Source: Macrococcoides bohemicum
Lineage (GTDB): Bacteria > Bacillota > Bacilli > Staphylococcales > Staphylococcaceae
Length of the DNA stretch: 64,000 nucleotides
NCBI RefSeq assembly: GCF_042658685.1
Contig: NZ_JBHSQY010000001.1
Direction: 5' to 3' (one strand)
Numbering within the stretch: the stretch's first letter is position 1; the number at the start of each line of letters is the position of its first letter. Positions 1 to 6,762 of this stretch are shown here, in pieces. A program made the translations under genes and the position numbers. The notes beneath the pieces were generated by a model. That model did not search any database and was not told where the DNA came from. It was given only the letters and a program-made list of their open reading frames with translations.

Positions 1-300
1 TATTTCGCATTTGCAAAATATCTTGAAAGTATTAAATCAGGGCAACCATTTCTTGATGCATTAAATGTCAGTTTAAATTTAACAGGTCAAGTATTGATGT
101 CACTTCGATTTAAAGAGCAATGGTTCTTCTGGATTGTTGTTAATATCGTATCTATCACGCTATGGGTTAGAAAAATGATGCATACTGGTGCTATTGATGC
201 GACAGGTGTTACAATGGTAGTGATGTGGATTGGATTCTTAATCAACAGTGTCTATGGATACTACTACTGGAAGAAACTTCAGATTGAAACACAACAATAA
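1..300 (+). CDS. pnuC: PnuC-type nicotinamide riboside transporter, C-terminal part
   Basis: This is the 3' end of a gene that starts before the window; the frame is open from base 1 to the TAA at 298-300, giving 99 residues. The segment around residues 38-52 (EQWFFWIVVNIVSITLW) matches the family signature near the end of PnuC proteins, where aromatic residues line the nicotinamide riboside path. A further membrane segment follows, then a short polar tail ending YYYWKKLQIETQQ. PnuC proteins are inner-membrane facilitators that bring in nicotinamide riboside for NAD synthesis. A hairpin terminator follows at once. The assignment rests on the C-terminal third only; the family call is fairly secure, the exact substrate less so. 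Confidence 0.75.
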   Translation, partial: YFAFAKYLESIKSGQPFLDALNVSLNLTGQVLMSLRFKEQWFFWIVVNIVSITLWVRKMMHTGAIDATGVTMVVMWIGFLINSVYGYYYWKKLQIETQQ

Positions 301-306
301 TTTTTT

Positions 307-340
307 AATCTCTCTTATATTTATAAGAGAGATTTCTTTA
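307..340 (+). terminator. Rho-independent terminator after pnuC
   Basis: A perfect 12-bp stem (arms 307-318 and 323-334, loop ATTT) is followed by a T-rich stretch. It starts six bases after the pnuC stop codon. Confidence 0.8.
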
Positions 341-378
341 TGTATGATTTATAATTGAGAAAAAAGAGGGAGAAACAG

Positions 379-513
379 ATGAAATTACAAAGTGTGATGC
401 TTTATGCTAAAGATCAGGCGCAGGCGGTTAAGTTCTGGACCGAAGTGATGCAGTTTGAAATCAACTTCTCAGATTTTGAAGGTAACTATTTTGCATTAAC
501 ACAAAAGCATTAA
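379..513 (+). pseudogene. Truncated glyoxalase/VOC-family remnant (44 codons)
   Basis: A ribosome binding site (GAGGGAGAAAC) precedes an ATG at 379. The 44-residue product begins MKLQSVMLYAKDQAQAVKFW, which is the first beta-alpha unit of the vicinal oxygen chelate (glyoxalase/bleomycin resistance) fold. Family members are about 110-140 residues, so only the N-terminal third remains before TAA at 511-513. A terminator follows immediately, so the original 3' part has been deleted rather than frameshifted. It could be translated but cannot form the metal site. I read it as a decayed gene. Confidence 0.6.
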
Positions 514-516
514 ATG

Positions 517-540
517 AAAAGACTCAGTTGAGTCTTTTTA
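517..540 (+). terminator. Terminator after the VOC remnant
   Basis: Arms AAAAGACTC (517-525) and GAGTCTTTT (530-538) with loop AGTT run into a T-rich tail. It separates the remnant from the nitroreductase gene. Confidence 0.75.
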
Positions 541-590
541 TTTTGATTTTATATATAGGTGTTGTATATATAATGTTAGAGGTGACAATG

Positions 591-1253
591 ATGGAAAAAT
601 CAATAATCAAGGAAGAAATATTAAAAGCACATCATTTTAGACATGCTACAAGACAATATAATGAAGTGAAAATTCCTAAAGAGGATATGGATTTTATTCT
701 GGATGTGGCAAGACTTAGCCCATCTTCAGTGGGATTAGAGCCGTGGAGATTTGTTGTATTGGAGAATGAAGAAATAAAGAATAAGATTAGCGATGTAGCC
801 TGGGGTGCAAAGAAACAACTGGCGACCGCAAGTCATTTCGTATTAATCTTAGCACGAAAGGATGTACGTTATGATTCGGATTATTTTATTGAGCATTTTA
901 AACAACGTCAACCGGATGAAGATAAATTAAAGCGTATGCTATCGATTTATAAAGAATTTCAGACGGAACATATTGAAGTGGTAGATTCAGAGCGTGCACT
1001 ATTTGACTGGTCAAGTAAACAGACATATATTGCGCTTGGGAACATGATGACTGCTGCAGCACAAATCGGTATCGATTCATGTCCGATAGAAGGATTTGAT
1101 TATCATAAGGTAAATGCTATTTTAGTAGAAGCGGGTATCATTGATGATCAGCATGAAAGTATTTCTGTTATGGTTTCGTTTGGTTATCGAAAGTTTGACC
1201 CCCGACAGGAAAAATCTAGAAAGTCTGTTGACGAAGTAATTACGTGGTTCTAA
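591..1253 (+). CDS. NAD(P)H-dependent nitroreductase family protein
   Basis: The product is 220 residues. The start was set at 591 because AGAGGTG at 578-584 sits six bases before this ATG; the upstream in-frame codons run back into the preceding terminator. The N-terminal segment RHATRQYNEVKIP and the following SPSSVGLEPWRFVV are the FMN-binding signatures of the nitroreductase fold, and SVMVSFGYRK near the end is the second conserved FMN-contact region. Relatives reduce quinones and nitro compounds with NAD(P)H as FMN-containing dimers in the cytoplasm, often under oxidative or quinone stress. The physiological substrate cannot be read from sequence. The gene appears monocistronic. Confidence 0.85.
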   Translation: MEKSIIKEEILKAHHFRHATRQYNEVKIPKEDMDFILDVARLSPSSVGLEPWRFVVLENEEIKNKISDVAWGAKKQLATASHFVLILARKDVRYDSDYFIEHFKQRQPDEDKLKRMLSIYKEFQTEHIEVVDSERALFDWSSKQTYIALGNMMTAAAQIGIDSCPIEGFDYHKVNAILVEAGIIDDQHESISVMVSFGYRKFDPRQEKSRKSVDEVITWF

Positions 1254-1389
1254 AACAACGTAACAAGCCGTTTGTAAATTCTTTGTAAATGTATTCAAGC
1301 AATCTTTAAATAATCTTAATATTGAAAGCACCTTTTCAGTGATAGAATAAAAAGTGAATTATAAAGTATATCAATGAAGAGGTGTCTAT

Positions 1390-1722
1390 ATGTTTAAAGA
1401 TATGGCGTATTATATTTTCGGTGGATTAGATCCATTTTTCCAATTATTCGTTTTTGAACCGATTGTTATTACAATTATCGCTGTAATTGTTGCAATGGTA
1501 ACGAAAAAAGCGTGGTTAATGGGAATTGTAATTATTTTATTAAACTTAGTCGATAGTGCAATTGATGCAAACTTTGCTTTTGCTGCTGAAGGTATGGGTG
1601 CTGTAATTAGTCATACATTCACATATTTCTTTGCTAATTTCTTCTCAATGTTCTATGAGTTCGTATTTAGTTATATCATCGCTGGATTACCATTCATGCA
1701 TAAAAAATTTGGAATTGCATAA
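1390..1722 (+). CDS. Small integral membrane protein of unknown function
   Basis: The product is 110 residues with a good ribosome binding site (GAAGAGGTG) before ATG 1390. Three or four hydrophobic stretches are visible, at about residues 16-38, 43-58 and 70-102, the last rich in Phe (HTFTYFFANFFSMFYEFVFSY). The N-terminus FKDMAYYIFGGLDPFFQLF is amphipathic. I do not recognise a family with certainty; it resembles small orphan membrane proteins of Bacillales. No partner gene is linked: the nitroreductase lies 136 bp upstream and the next gene converges on it through a shared terminator. Confidence 0.7.
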   Translation: MFKDMAYYIFGGLDPFFQLFVFEPIVITIIAVIVAMVTKKAWLMGIVIILLNLVDSAIDANFAFAAEGMGAVISHTFTYFFANFFSMFYEFVFSYIIAGLPFMHKKFGIA

Positions 1723-1764
1723 ACAATAAAAAGGTGAAGCCATCAAGCTTCACCTTTTTATTGT
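1723..1764. terminator. Bidirectional terminator
   Basis: An 18-bp stem (1723-1740 and 1747-1764, loop CATCAA) with A and T runs on its flanks serves both converging genes. The right arm overlaps the last seven bases of the minus-strand gene. Confidence 0.9.
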
Positions 1765-2282
1765 TTATGAGTTTCATGCATCGCTTTATATACTTTTGCT
1801 TTATCAGCATACTCCTGCTGGATGCGTGCCATATCTTGTTTATCTTCTTCTGTTAAAGCTCTTACTACTTTTGCTGGTCTGCCCATAGCTAGCATACCTG
1901 GTGGAATCTTTTTACCTTGAGTGAGCAATGAACCTGCTCCTAAAAATGCACCCTCACCAATTTCTGCTCCATCGAGTACTGTAGAATCCATTCCTACTAA
2001 TGCACCTGTGCGAATAATACTTGAATGTAGCGTGACGCGATGTCCGACTGTTACATTATCTTCGATGATAAGCGGTGCATCCGGTGATTGATGGAGACAG
2101 CATAAATCCTGTACATTTGAATGTTCTCCAATAATGACTGGACTGACATCTCCTCGAATAACTGTACCGTACCAGATTGAGGCATCTTTTGCGATTTTTA
2201 CATCGCCAGTTATCACTGCATTCGGTGCGATAAACGCACTGTCATCAATTTCAGGATACTTACCATCATATTCATATAACAT
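1758..2282 (-). CDS. Gamma-carbonic-anhydrase-like left-handed beta-helix protein (YrdA/PaaY type)
   Basis: The product is 174 residues. The ATG at 2282 was chosen over one 18 bases upstream because AAAGGTGG lies seven bases before it. Hexapeptide repeats of the left-handed beta-helix run from about residue 10 to 150. The metal-site pattern of gamma-class carbonic anhydrases is present: RGD, NVQD, a His in CCLHQ and the pair in VGHRVTLHS. These proteins form trimers with a metal at each subunit interface. Whether it is an active carbonic anhydrase, an acyltransferase or a metal-bound thioesterase helper cannot be decided. The gene is divergent from the hydrolase at 2369. Confidence 0.85.
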   Translation of the reverse strand: MLYEYDGKYPEIDDSAFIAPNAVITGDVKIAKDASIWYGTVIRGDVSPVIIGEHSNVQDLCCLHQSPDAPLIIEDNVTVGHRVTLHSSIIRTGALVGMDSTVLDGAEIGEGAFLGAGSLLTQGKKIPPGMLAMGRPAKVVRALTEEDKQDMARIQQEYADKAKVYKAMHETHKQ

Positions 2283-2368
2283 ATTGTAACCACCTTTCAT
2301 AAGTTTTGATATAATAATAATAATATCATTAAAAAGGCGGATAAAGAAATTATTAAAGGAGTATCATT

Positions 2369-3190
2369 ATGTGGAAATGGGAAACTGAAAAGGCACCAAA
2401 AGGAATAGTTGTAATTGTACATAATATATTAGAGCATCATGGTAGATATGCATGGTTTATCACACATTTAAGACGTGATGGCTATCATGTAATTATGGGA
2501 GATTTACCTGGACAAGGACAAACTTCCCGTGTAAATAGAGGACATATCGAAAATTTCGATGAATATCGTGAGAAAGTATTGGAATGGATTGAGGTTGCTG
2601 AAGAATATCATCTTCCGGTATTTTTATTAGGTGTTGGATTAGGTGGCTTAATCGCTGTCAATTTACTTGAAAAGGTAAATATAAAACTAGAAGCTGTGAT
2701 GCTTATTTCACCTTTATTTGGATTTCAGAACACAGTTACTACACGTAAAAATTTCCTCGCATCAAGTTTAAGTTCTATCTCAAAGGATGCGAAGTTTGAT
2801 ATGAATATTCCTTTAGAAGATTTCTCGCGTGATAAAGAAATTATCGCTGAAATGAAAAGTGATCCTTTGATGCTCCAAAAAGTAAGTTTTAATTGGTACA
2901 AGTCAATTATTGAAAGCATGAAGGAAACGATGGAGAATATTCATAAAATCAATGATATCCCGGTACTAATAATGTATTCAGAACAAGACCGTATTGCAGA
3001 TGTCGATCAGATCAAATTATTTTCACAGGAAATTAAGTCTTCTGAAATATATATTAAAAACTGGCGTACGTTGTTTCATGAACTTCACAATGAGCCTGAA
3101 AAGGACAATGTTTTATACTATATCGAATCATTTATGAACAATAGAATGAATTATATTGGATTGATTACAGAGGAAGTGGGTATAGAATAA
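2369..3190 (+). CDS. Alpha/beta hydrolase of the monoacylglycerol lipase/lysophospholipase type, nucleophilic Ser replaced
   Basis: The product is 273 residues with ribosome binding site AAAGGAG. It has the layout of YtpA-like lysophospholipases: VIVHNILEHHGRYAWF carries the oxyanion-side HxxxEH motif, followed by GDLPGQGQTS, then the nucleophile elbow. In active relatives the elbow reads GHSMGG or similar (GxSxG); here residues 88-93 read GVGLGG, so Gly90 (codon GGA) replaces the serine. The acid (EQDRIAD) and the catalytic-type His (LFHELHNEPE) are retained. Classical serine hydrolysis therefore looks impossible. A regulator of the MarR type follows 29 bp downstream, probably in the same transcript. 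Confidence 0.8.
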   Translation: MWKWETEKAPKGIVVIVHNILEHHGRYAWFITHLRRDGYHVIMGDLPGQGQTSRVNRGHIENFDEYREKVLEWIEVAEEYHLPVFLLGVGLGGLIAVNLLEKVNIKLEAVMLISPLFGFQNTVTTRKNFLASSLSSISKDAKFDMNIPLEDFSRDKEIIAEMKSDPLMLQKVSFNWYKSIIESMKETMENIHKINDIPVLIMYSEQDRIADVDQIKLFSQEIKSSEIYIKNWRTLFHELHNEPEKDNVLYYIESFMNNRMNYIGLITEEVGIE

Positions 3191-3219
3191 GATATTGCAA
3201 ATTTAGAGGGTGAGAATGA

Positions 3220-3627
3220 ATGTCAAAAGATAAACATGAAGTCAGTGATATGGTTCTATTGAATGACTTACAGAAAGAAATAGATGAAATTTTTGAAATG
3301 ATATCTTCAGAATTTAACTTAACGAAAGAAGAATATATTGTAATGGTAGCGCTTTGGGATAAAGGACCGATGCCGATGAAAGAATTAGATAAATTTTTAG
3401 ATATTAAGCCATATAAAAGAACGCGTTTCTACAATAATTTAGTAGCAAATGGCTGGATTAAGAAAGTTCGTCCGGCAGATGATGAACGTACTGTTATGAT
3501 TTATTACAATGAGGATCGTTTACCTGAAAAAGAAAAGATAGTAGATGCAGCTTGTTCTTGTTTAAAAGGTAAAAAAGATAAGTTGAAGCGTCAATTTGAT
3601 GATATACTTGAAATTTGTGGTTTATAA
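3220..3627 (+). CDS. MarR-type winged-helix transcriptional regulator
   Basis: The product is 135 residues. After an N-terminal dimerisation helix, the segment KEEYIVMVALWDKGPMPMKE and the following PYKRTRFYNNLVANGWIKKV form the helix-turn-helix and recognition helix. The wing is RPADDERTVMIYY, with the conserved DxR at its start. The sequence is closer to the SarA/MarR group of staphylococci than to classical ligand-binding MarR proteins. There is no cysteine in the DNA-binding part, but CSC lies near the C-terminus (DAACSCLKG), which could be redox sensitive. It probably regulates the hydrolase operon, which is an inference from linkage. Confidence 0.8.
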   Translation: MSKDKHEVSDMVLLNDLQKEIDEIFEMISSEFNLTKEEYIVMVALWDKGPMPMKELDKFLDIKPYKRTRFYNNLVANGWIKKVRPADDERTVMIYYNEDRLPEKEKIVDAACSCLKGKKDKLKRQFDDILEICGL

Positions 3628-3628
3628 C

Positions 3629-3672
3629 AAAAAAAGCAAGTGGTTGTTCAAAAACAACCACTTGCTTTTTTT
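3629..3672. terminator. Bidirectional terminator
   Basis: A 19-bp stem (3629-3647 and 3654-3672) with A/T runs on both ends sits between the converging regulator and mnmM genes. It overlaps the last two bases of mnmM. Confidence 0.92.
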
Positions 3673-4222
3673 ATCTTTTTTCAATCCCTACGACAAATGG
3701 TGGATTATTCTTCTGGTTAATAAATTCATATTTAAAGATATGTGCCTTATTTTGATCTATTTGTTTAAGATATTCTAAGACAGCATCTTTTTCAACCTGC
3801 CCTTCAGGATGTCCTGGATAGATGACGAGTATGATGATGCCTCCAACTTCAAGTAATGAAAATATATTGTCGATGGCCAGAATCGTTGTCTTTGGTATCG
3901 TTACAATGCTTTTATCGCCTTTTGGTAAATAACCAAGATTAAAAATAGCAAGTTTTACAGTTTGGTTTAACACATCCAGCACATTTTCATGACCTGTCTG
4001 ATGATAACTGATATTATGGTAACCTATAGTTTTTTCTTTAGCATTGTTAATTGCCTGTGACTGAATATCGAATGCGTGTATATGACCTGTATTATTCAAA
4101 AGTTGTGCTAAAAATAAAGTATCATTTCCATTGCCACACGTTGCATCGATAACGATATCGCCTGATTCAATATAATTTGTTATAAGTGCACGTGCAAAGG
4201 GGAGTATACCTAAAGCTTTCAT
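3671..4222 (-). CDS. mnmM: MnmM (YtqB) tRNA wobble-uridine methyltransferase
   Basis: The product is 183 residues, a class I SAM-dependent methyltransferase. The SAM-binding motif is DATCGNGNDT near residue 27, followed by HAFDIQ (acidic loop). The family-specific NLGYLPKGDKSI and YPGHPEG motifs identify the YtqB family, shown in Bacillus subtilis to methylate nm5(s2)U34 to mnm5(s2)U34 in tRNA. The gene begins on the base next to the stop codon of the upstream radical SAM gene, so the two are translationally coupled. This fits consecutive steps of the same tRNA modification. Its end overlaps a bidirectional terminator. Confidence 0.85.
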   Translation of the reverse strand: MKALGILPFARALITNYIESGDIVIDATCGNGNDTLFLAQLLNNTGHIHAFDIQSQAINNAKEKTIGYHNISYHQTGHENVLDVLNQTVKLAIFNLGYLPKGDKSIVTIPKTTILAIDNIFSLLEVGGIIILVIYPGHPEGQVEKDAVLEYLKQIDQNKAHIFKYEFINQKNNPPFVVGIEKR

Positions 4223-5170
4223 TTATACTGTTTCCTTCTTATAAAGTTTACCTTGATAGCTATTACGATTTTTGAGTTCAGCATCAATACCGTTTAATAC
4301 TTCCCATTTATTGACACTCCACATCGGTCCAATCATTAAGTCAATTGGTCCGTCACCTGTGATACGATGTATGATCATCTCTTCCGGTAAAACTTCTAAC
4401 TGATCGGCAACGAGCTTCACATAATCTTCCTGACTCATAAATTCGACCATACCCTTTTCGTATTGTTTTACCATTGGTGTGCCTTTTAATAGATGAAGTA
4501 AATGAATCTTAATGCCTTGTACATCCATTTGTGCAACAGTATGCGCGGTTTCCATCATCATGTCGTAATCTTCTAACGGTAATCCGTTAATAATATGCGT
4601 ACAAATATTAATATTATGTTTACGCAGTTTCGCAACACCATCATAATAGCACTGCATATCATGTGCACGATTGATGATGTTAGAAGTTTTTTCATGAACG
4701 GTTTGTAGTCCAAGTTCAACCCAGAGGTATGTTCTTTTATTTAATTCTGCTAAATATTCAACGACGTCATCTGGCAGACAGTCAGGACGTGTTGCAATAG
4801 ATAATCCGACAACGCCAGGTTGAGCTAATGCGGCTTCATATTTTTCTTTTAGTACTTCGAGTGGTGCATGTGTATTCGTATAAGCCTGAAAATAGGCGAT
4901 ATATTTACCGTCATGCCATTTTTCGTGCATTTTATTTTTTATTTTTTCGAACTGGACAGGGATAGGGTCTACACGTTCACCTGCAAAGTCACCGCTTCCC
5001 GCAGCAGAACAGAACGTACAACCGCCAAACGCTACAGTGCCGTCTCGGTTGGGGCAATCGAATCCACCTTCTAAAGCGACTTTAAATATTTTTGTACCGA
5101 ATTTTTGTCTTAAATGATAATTCCATGTATGATAAAGTTTTGAATCTAATGTATATTTAAATTGTGTCAT
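4223..5170 (-). CDS. mnmL: MnmL (YtqA) radical SAM enzyme for tRNA wobble-uridine modification
   Basis: The product is 315 residues, of the TIGR01212 radical SAM family. The iron-sulfur cysteines are Cys39, Cys51 and Cys54 in a CX11CX2C pattern, an unusual spacing typical of this family (FDCPN...GGCTFCS). Conserved radical SAM strands follow, for example GLSIATRPDCLP and WVELGLQTVH. In B. subtilis YtqA is reported to convert cmnm5(s2)U to nm5(s2)U, feeding MnmM; I rely on that assignment from memory. A strong ribosome binding site (AGAAGGAGAC) precedes the ATG. It is divergent from the MFS gene at 5257 with an 86-bp spacer. Confidence 0.85.
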   Translation of the reverse strand: MTQFKYTLDSKLYHTWNYHLRQKFGTKIFKVALEGGFDCPNRDGTVAFGGCTFCSAAGSGDFAGERVDPIPVQFEKIKNKMHEKWHDGKYIAYFQAYTNTHAPLEVLKEKYEAALAQPGVVGLSIATRPDCLPDDVVEYLAELNKRTYLWVELGLQTVHEKTSNIINRAHDMQCYYDGVAKLRKHNINICTHIINGLPLEDYDMMMETAHTVAQMDVQGIKIHLLHLLKGTPMVKQYEKGMVEFMSQEDYVKLVADQLEVLPEEMIIHRITGDGPIDLMIGPMWSVNKWEVLNGIDAELKNRNSYQGKLYKKETV

Positions 5171-5256
5171 TATGTCTCCTTCTTTCTTAACATATGGATT
5201 TTAACATATAATAGAGAAAATCGGAAAAAATAATTTTAAGAAAGGTAGATGATTCT

Positions 5257-6426
5257 ATGAAAATGCCAAAACTCGTATGGCTACTTGTCATCGGAATGGC
5301 AGTAAACGTAACAGGTGCCAGTTTAGTGTGGCCGCTTAATACCATCTATTTACATAATGAACTTGGGAAAAGTTTAAGTTTAGCAGGATTAGTATTAATG
5401 CTTAATTCAGGTGCTTCTGTGCTTGGCAACTTGTTAGGTGGGTCAATGTTCGATAAATACGGTGGATACCGTTCGATACTTATTGGTATCGTTATTTCCA
5501 TGCTTAGTTTAATCGGTATTTTATTCTTACATGGGTGGCCATGGTATGCCGTGTGGCTCGTCATTTTAGGTTTTGGGTCAGGTATCGTATTTCCTTCTAT
5601 TTATGCGATGGCTGGTACAGCATGGCCACAAGGAGGACGTAAAACATTTAATGCCATCTATTTATCCCAAAATATAGGGGTGGCATTAGGGGCAGCACTT
5701 GGTGGCTTTATTGCTGAACTAAGCTTCGATTATATTTTTATGCTAAATCTATTGTTGTATGTCGTATTTTTCTTTATCGCATTCTTTGGGTACCGAACAG
5801 CTGGTGTTGTCCAAACGGGTGGTAATGTAATGAAAGATGTCAGCAATATTAAAGATAAGGATCGCTTTACAGCACTCATACTCATTTGTGTTACATATTG
5901 TGTATGCTGGATTGGCTATGTACAATGGCAGTCTACGATTTCAAGTTATACGCAAGACCTTGGCATATCACTTAAACAATATAGTTTGTTATGGGCCATC
6001 AATGGCGTATTAATCATAGCAGGTCAGCCACTGATTAAACCGGTGATTAATTTTATGAGTGAAAAGATAAAGATGCAGATAGCAACAGGTTTGATTATTT
6101 TTATTATTTCATATATCGTAACGAGTTTTGCACAGGATTTCTCTATGTTTATTATTGGAATGGTTATATTGACAATCGGAGAAATGTTTGTCTGGCCAGC
6201 AGTTCCTACCATTGCCAATGATCTGGCACCACAAGGGAGAACTGGTGTATATCAAGGGATTGTTAATTCCACAGCAACATTAGGTAGAGCGATAGGACCA
6301 GTTTTAGGTGGCGTTATCGTTGATCTTTACAATATGCATATGATGTTCTATACGATGATCGGATTTGTCTTAATCGGATTTATATTCCTGTCAATATTCG
6401 ATAAAAATATAAAACAGACTACATGA
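5257..6426 (+). CDS. MFS drug/metabolite exporter
   Basis: The product is 389 residues with 12 predicted membrane helices. Motif A of the major facilitator superfamily is visible between helices 2 and 3 (GGSMFDKYGGYRS), and its repeat-like counterpart appears between helices 8 and 9. Motif C-like glycines occur in helix 5 (SQNIGVALGAALGGF), which points to a DHA1-type antiporter. Relatives pump out drugs or metabolites using the proton gradient; the substrate is unknown. The gene is followed by the leuS T-box region without a clear terminator of its own. Confidence 0.8.
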   Translation: MKMPKLVWLLVIGMAVNVTGASLVWPLNTIYLHNELGKSLSLAGLVLMLNSGASVLGNLLGGSMFDKYGGYRSILIGIVISMLSLIGILFLHGWPWYAVWLVILGFGSGIVFPSIYAMAGTAWPQGGRKTFNAIYLSQNIGVALGAALGGFIAELSFDYIFMLNLLLYVVFFFIAFFGYRTAGVVQTGGNVMKDVSNIKDKDRFTALILICVTYCVCWIGYVQWQSTISSYTQDLGISLKQYSLLWAINGVLIIAGQPLIKPVINFMSEKIKMQIATGLIIFIISYIVTSFAQDFSMFIIGMVILTIGEMFVWPAVPTIANDLAPQGRTGVYQGIVNSTATLGRAIGPVLGGVIVDLYNMHMMFYTMIGFVLIGFIFLSIFDKNIKQTT

Positions 6427-6518
6427 ACGATGAAGTTTTAATTTTACACTAAAAATTTAAAATATTTGCATAATTCAAATTAATTGATTGAGATGTATTT
6501 TATTTTTAGTAAAAAGAC

Positions 6519-6547
6519 TTGAAAAAGATTTAAAGCTACTTTATAGT
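6519..6547 (+). promoter_or_regulatory. Sigma-A promoter of leuS
   Basis: TTGAAA (6519-6524) and TATAGT (6542-6547) are separated by 17 bases. Transcription would start near 6554, just where the T-box leader begins. Confidence 0.75.
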
Positions 6548-6553
6548 ATATGT

Positions 6554-6742
6554 ATCTAGAGTAGTAATAAGCGAACATTTTTTTAGAAAACCAGTGGTTG
6601 ATGTGAACTGGTATTTGTTACTTATGAACTTGCTAGTGTTGAATTGTATATATAAAGCTGCACTTTAAAGTGAATTGCGGGTGGTACCGCGGTTGTCATA
6701 GATGACAGTCGTCCCTTTTATTGAGGGATGACTGTCTTTTTT
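6554..6742 (+). promoter_or_regulatory. T-box riboswitch of leuS, specifier CUU (Leu)
   Basis: The leader carries the hallmark T-box sequence GGTGGTACCGCGG (6680-6692), preceded by a stem I region with an apical hairpin (CCAGT...ACTGG near 6591-6612). The likely specifier is CTT at 6629-6631, preceded by GAA and followed by a purine as in other T-boxes; it reads leucine. The terminator has a 13-bp-class stem (6704-6716 with 6724-6736) and a T run to 6742. Uncharged tRNA-Leu would pair with the T-box and switch to the antiterminator. The remainder of the 336-bp gap upstream (6427-6518) shows nothing I can assign. Confidence 0.9.
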
Positions 6743-6762
6743 AATTAAAAGGAGGAATAAGT

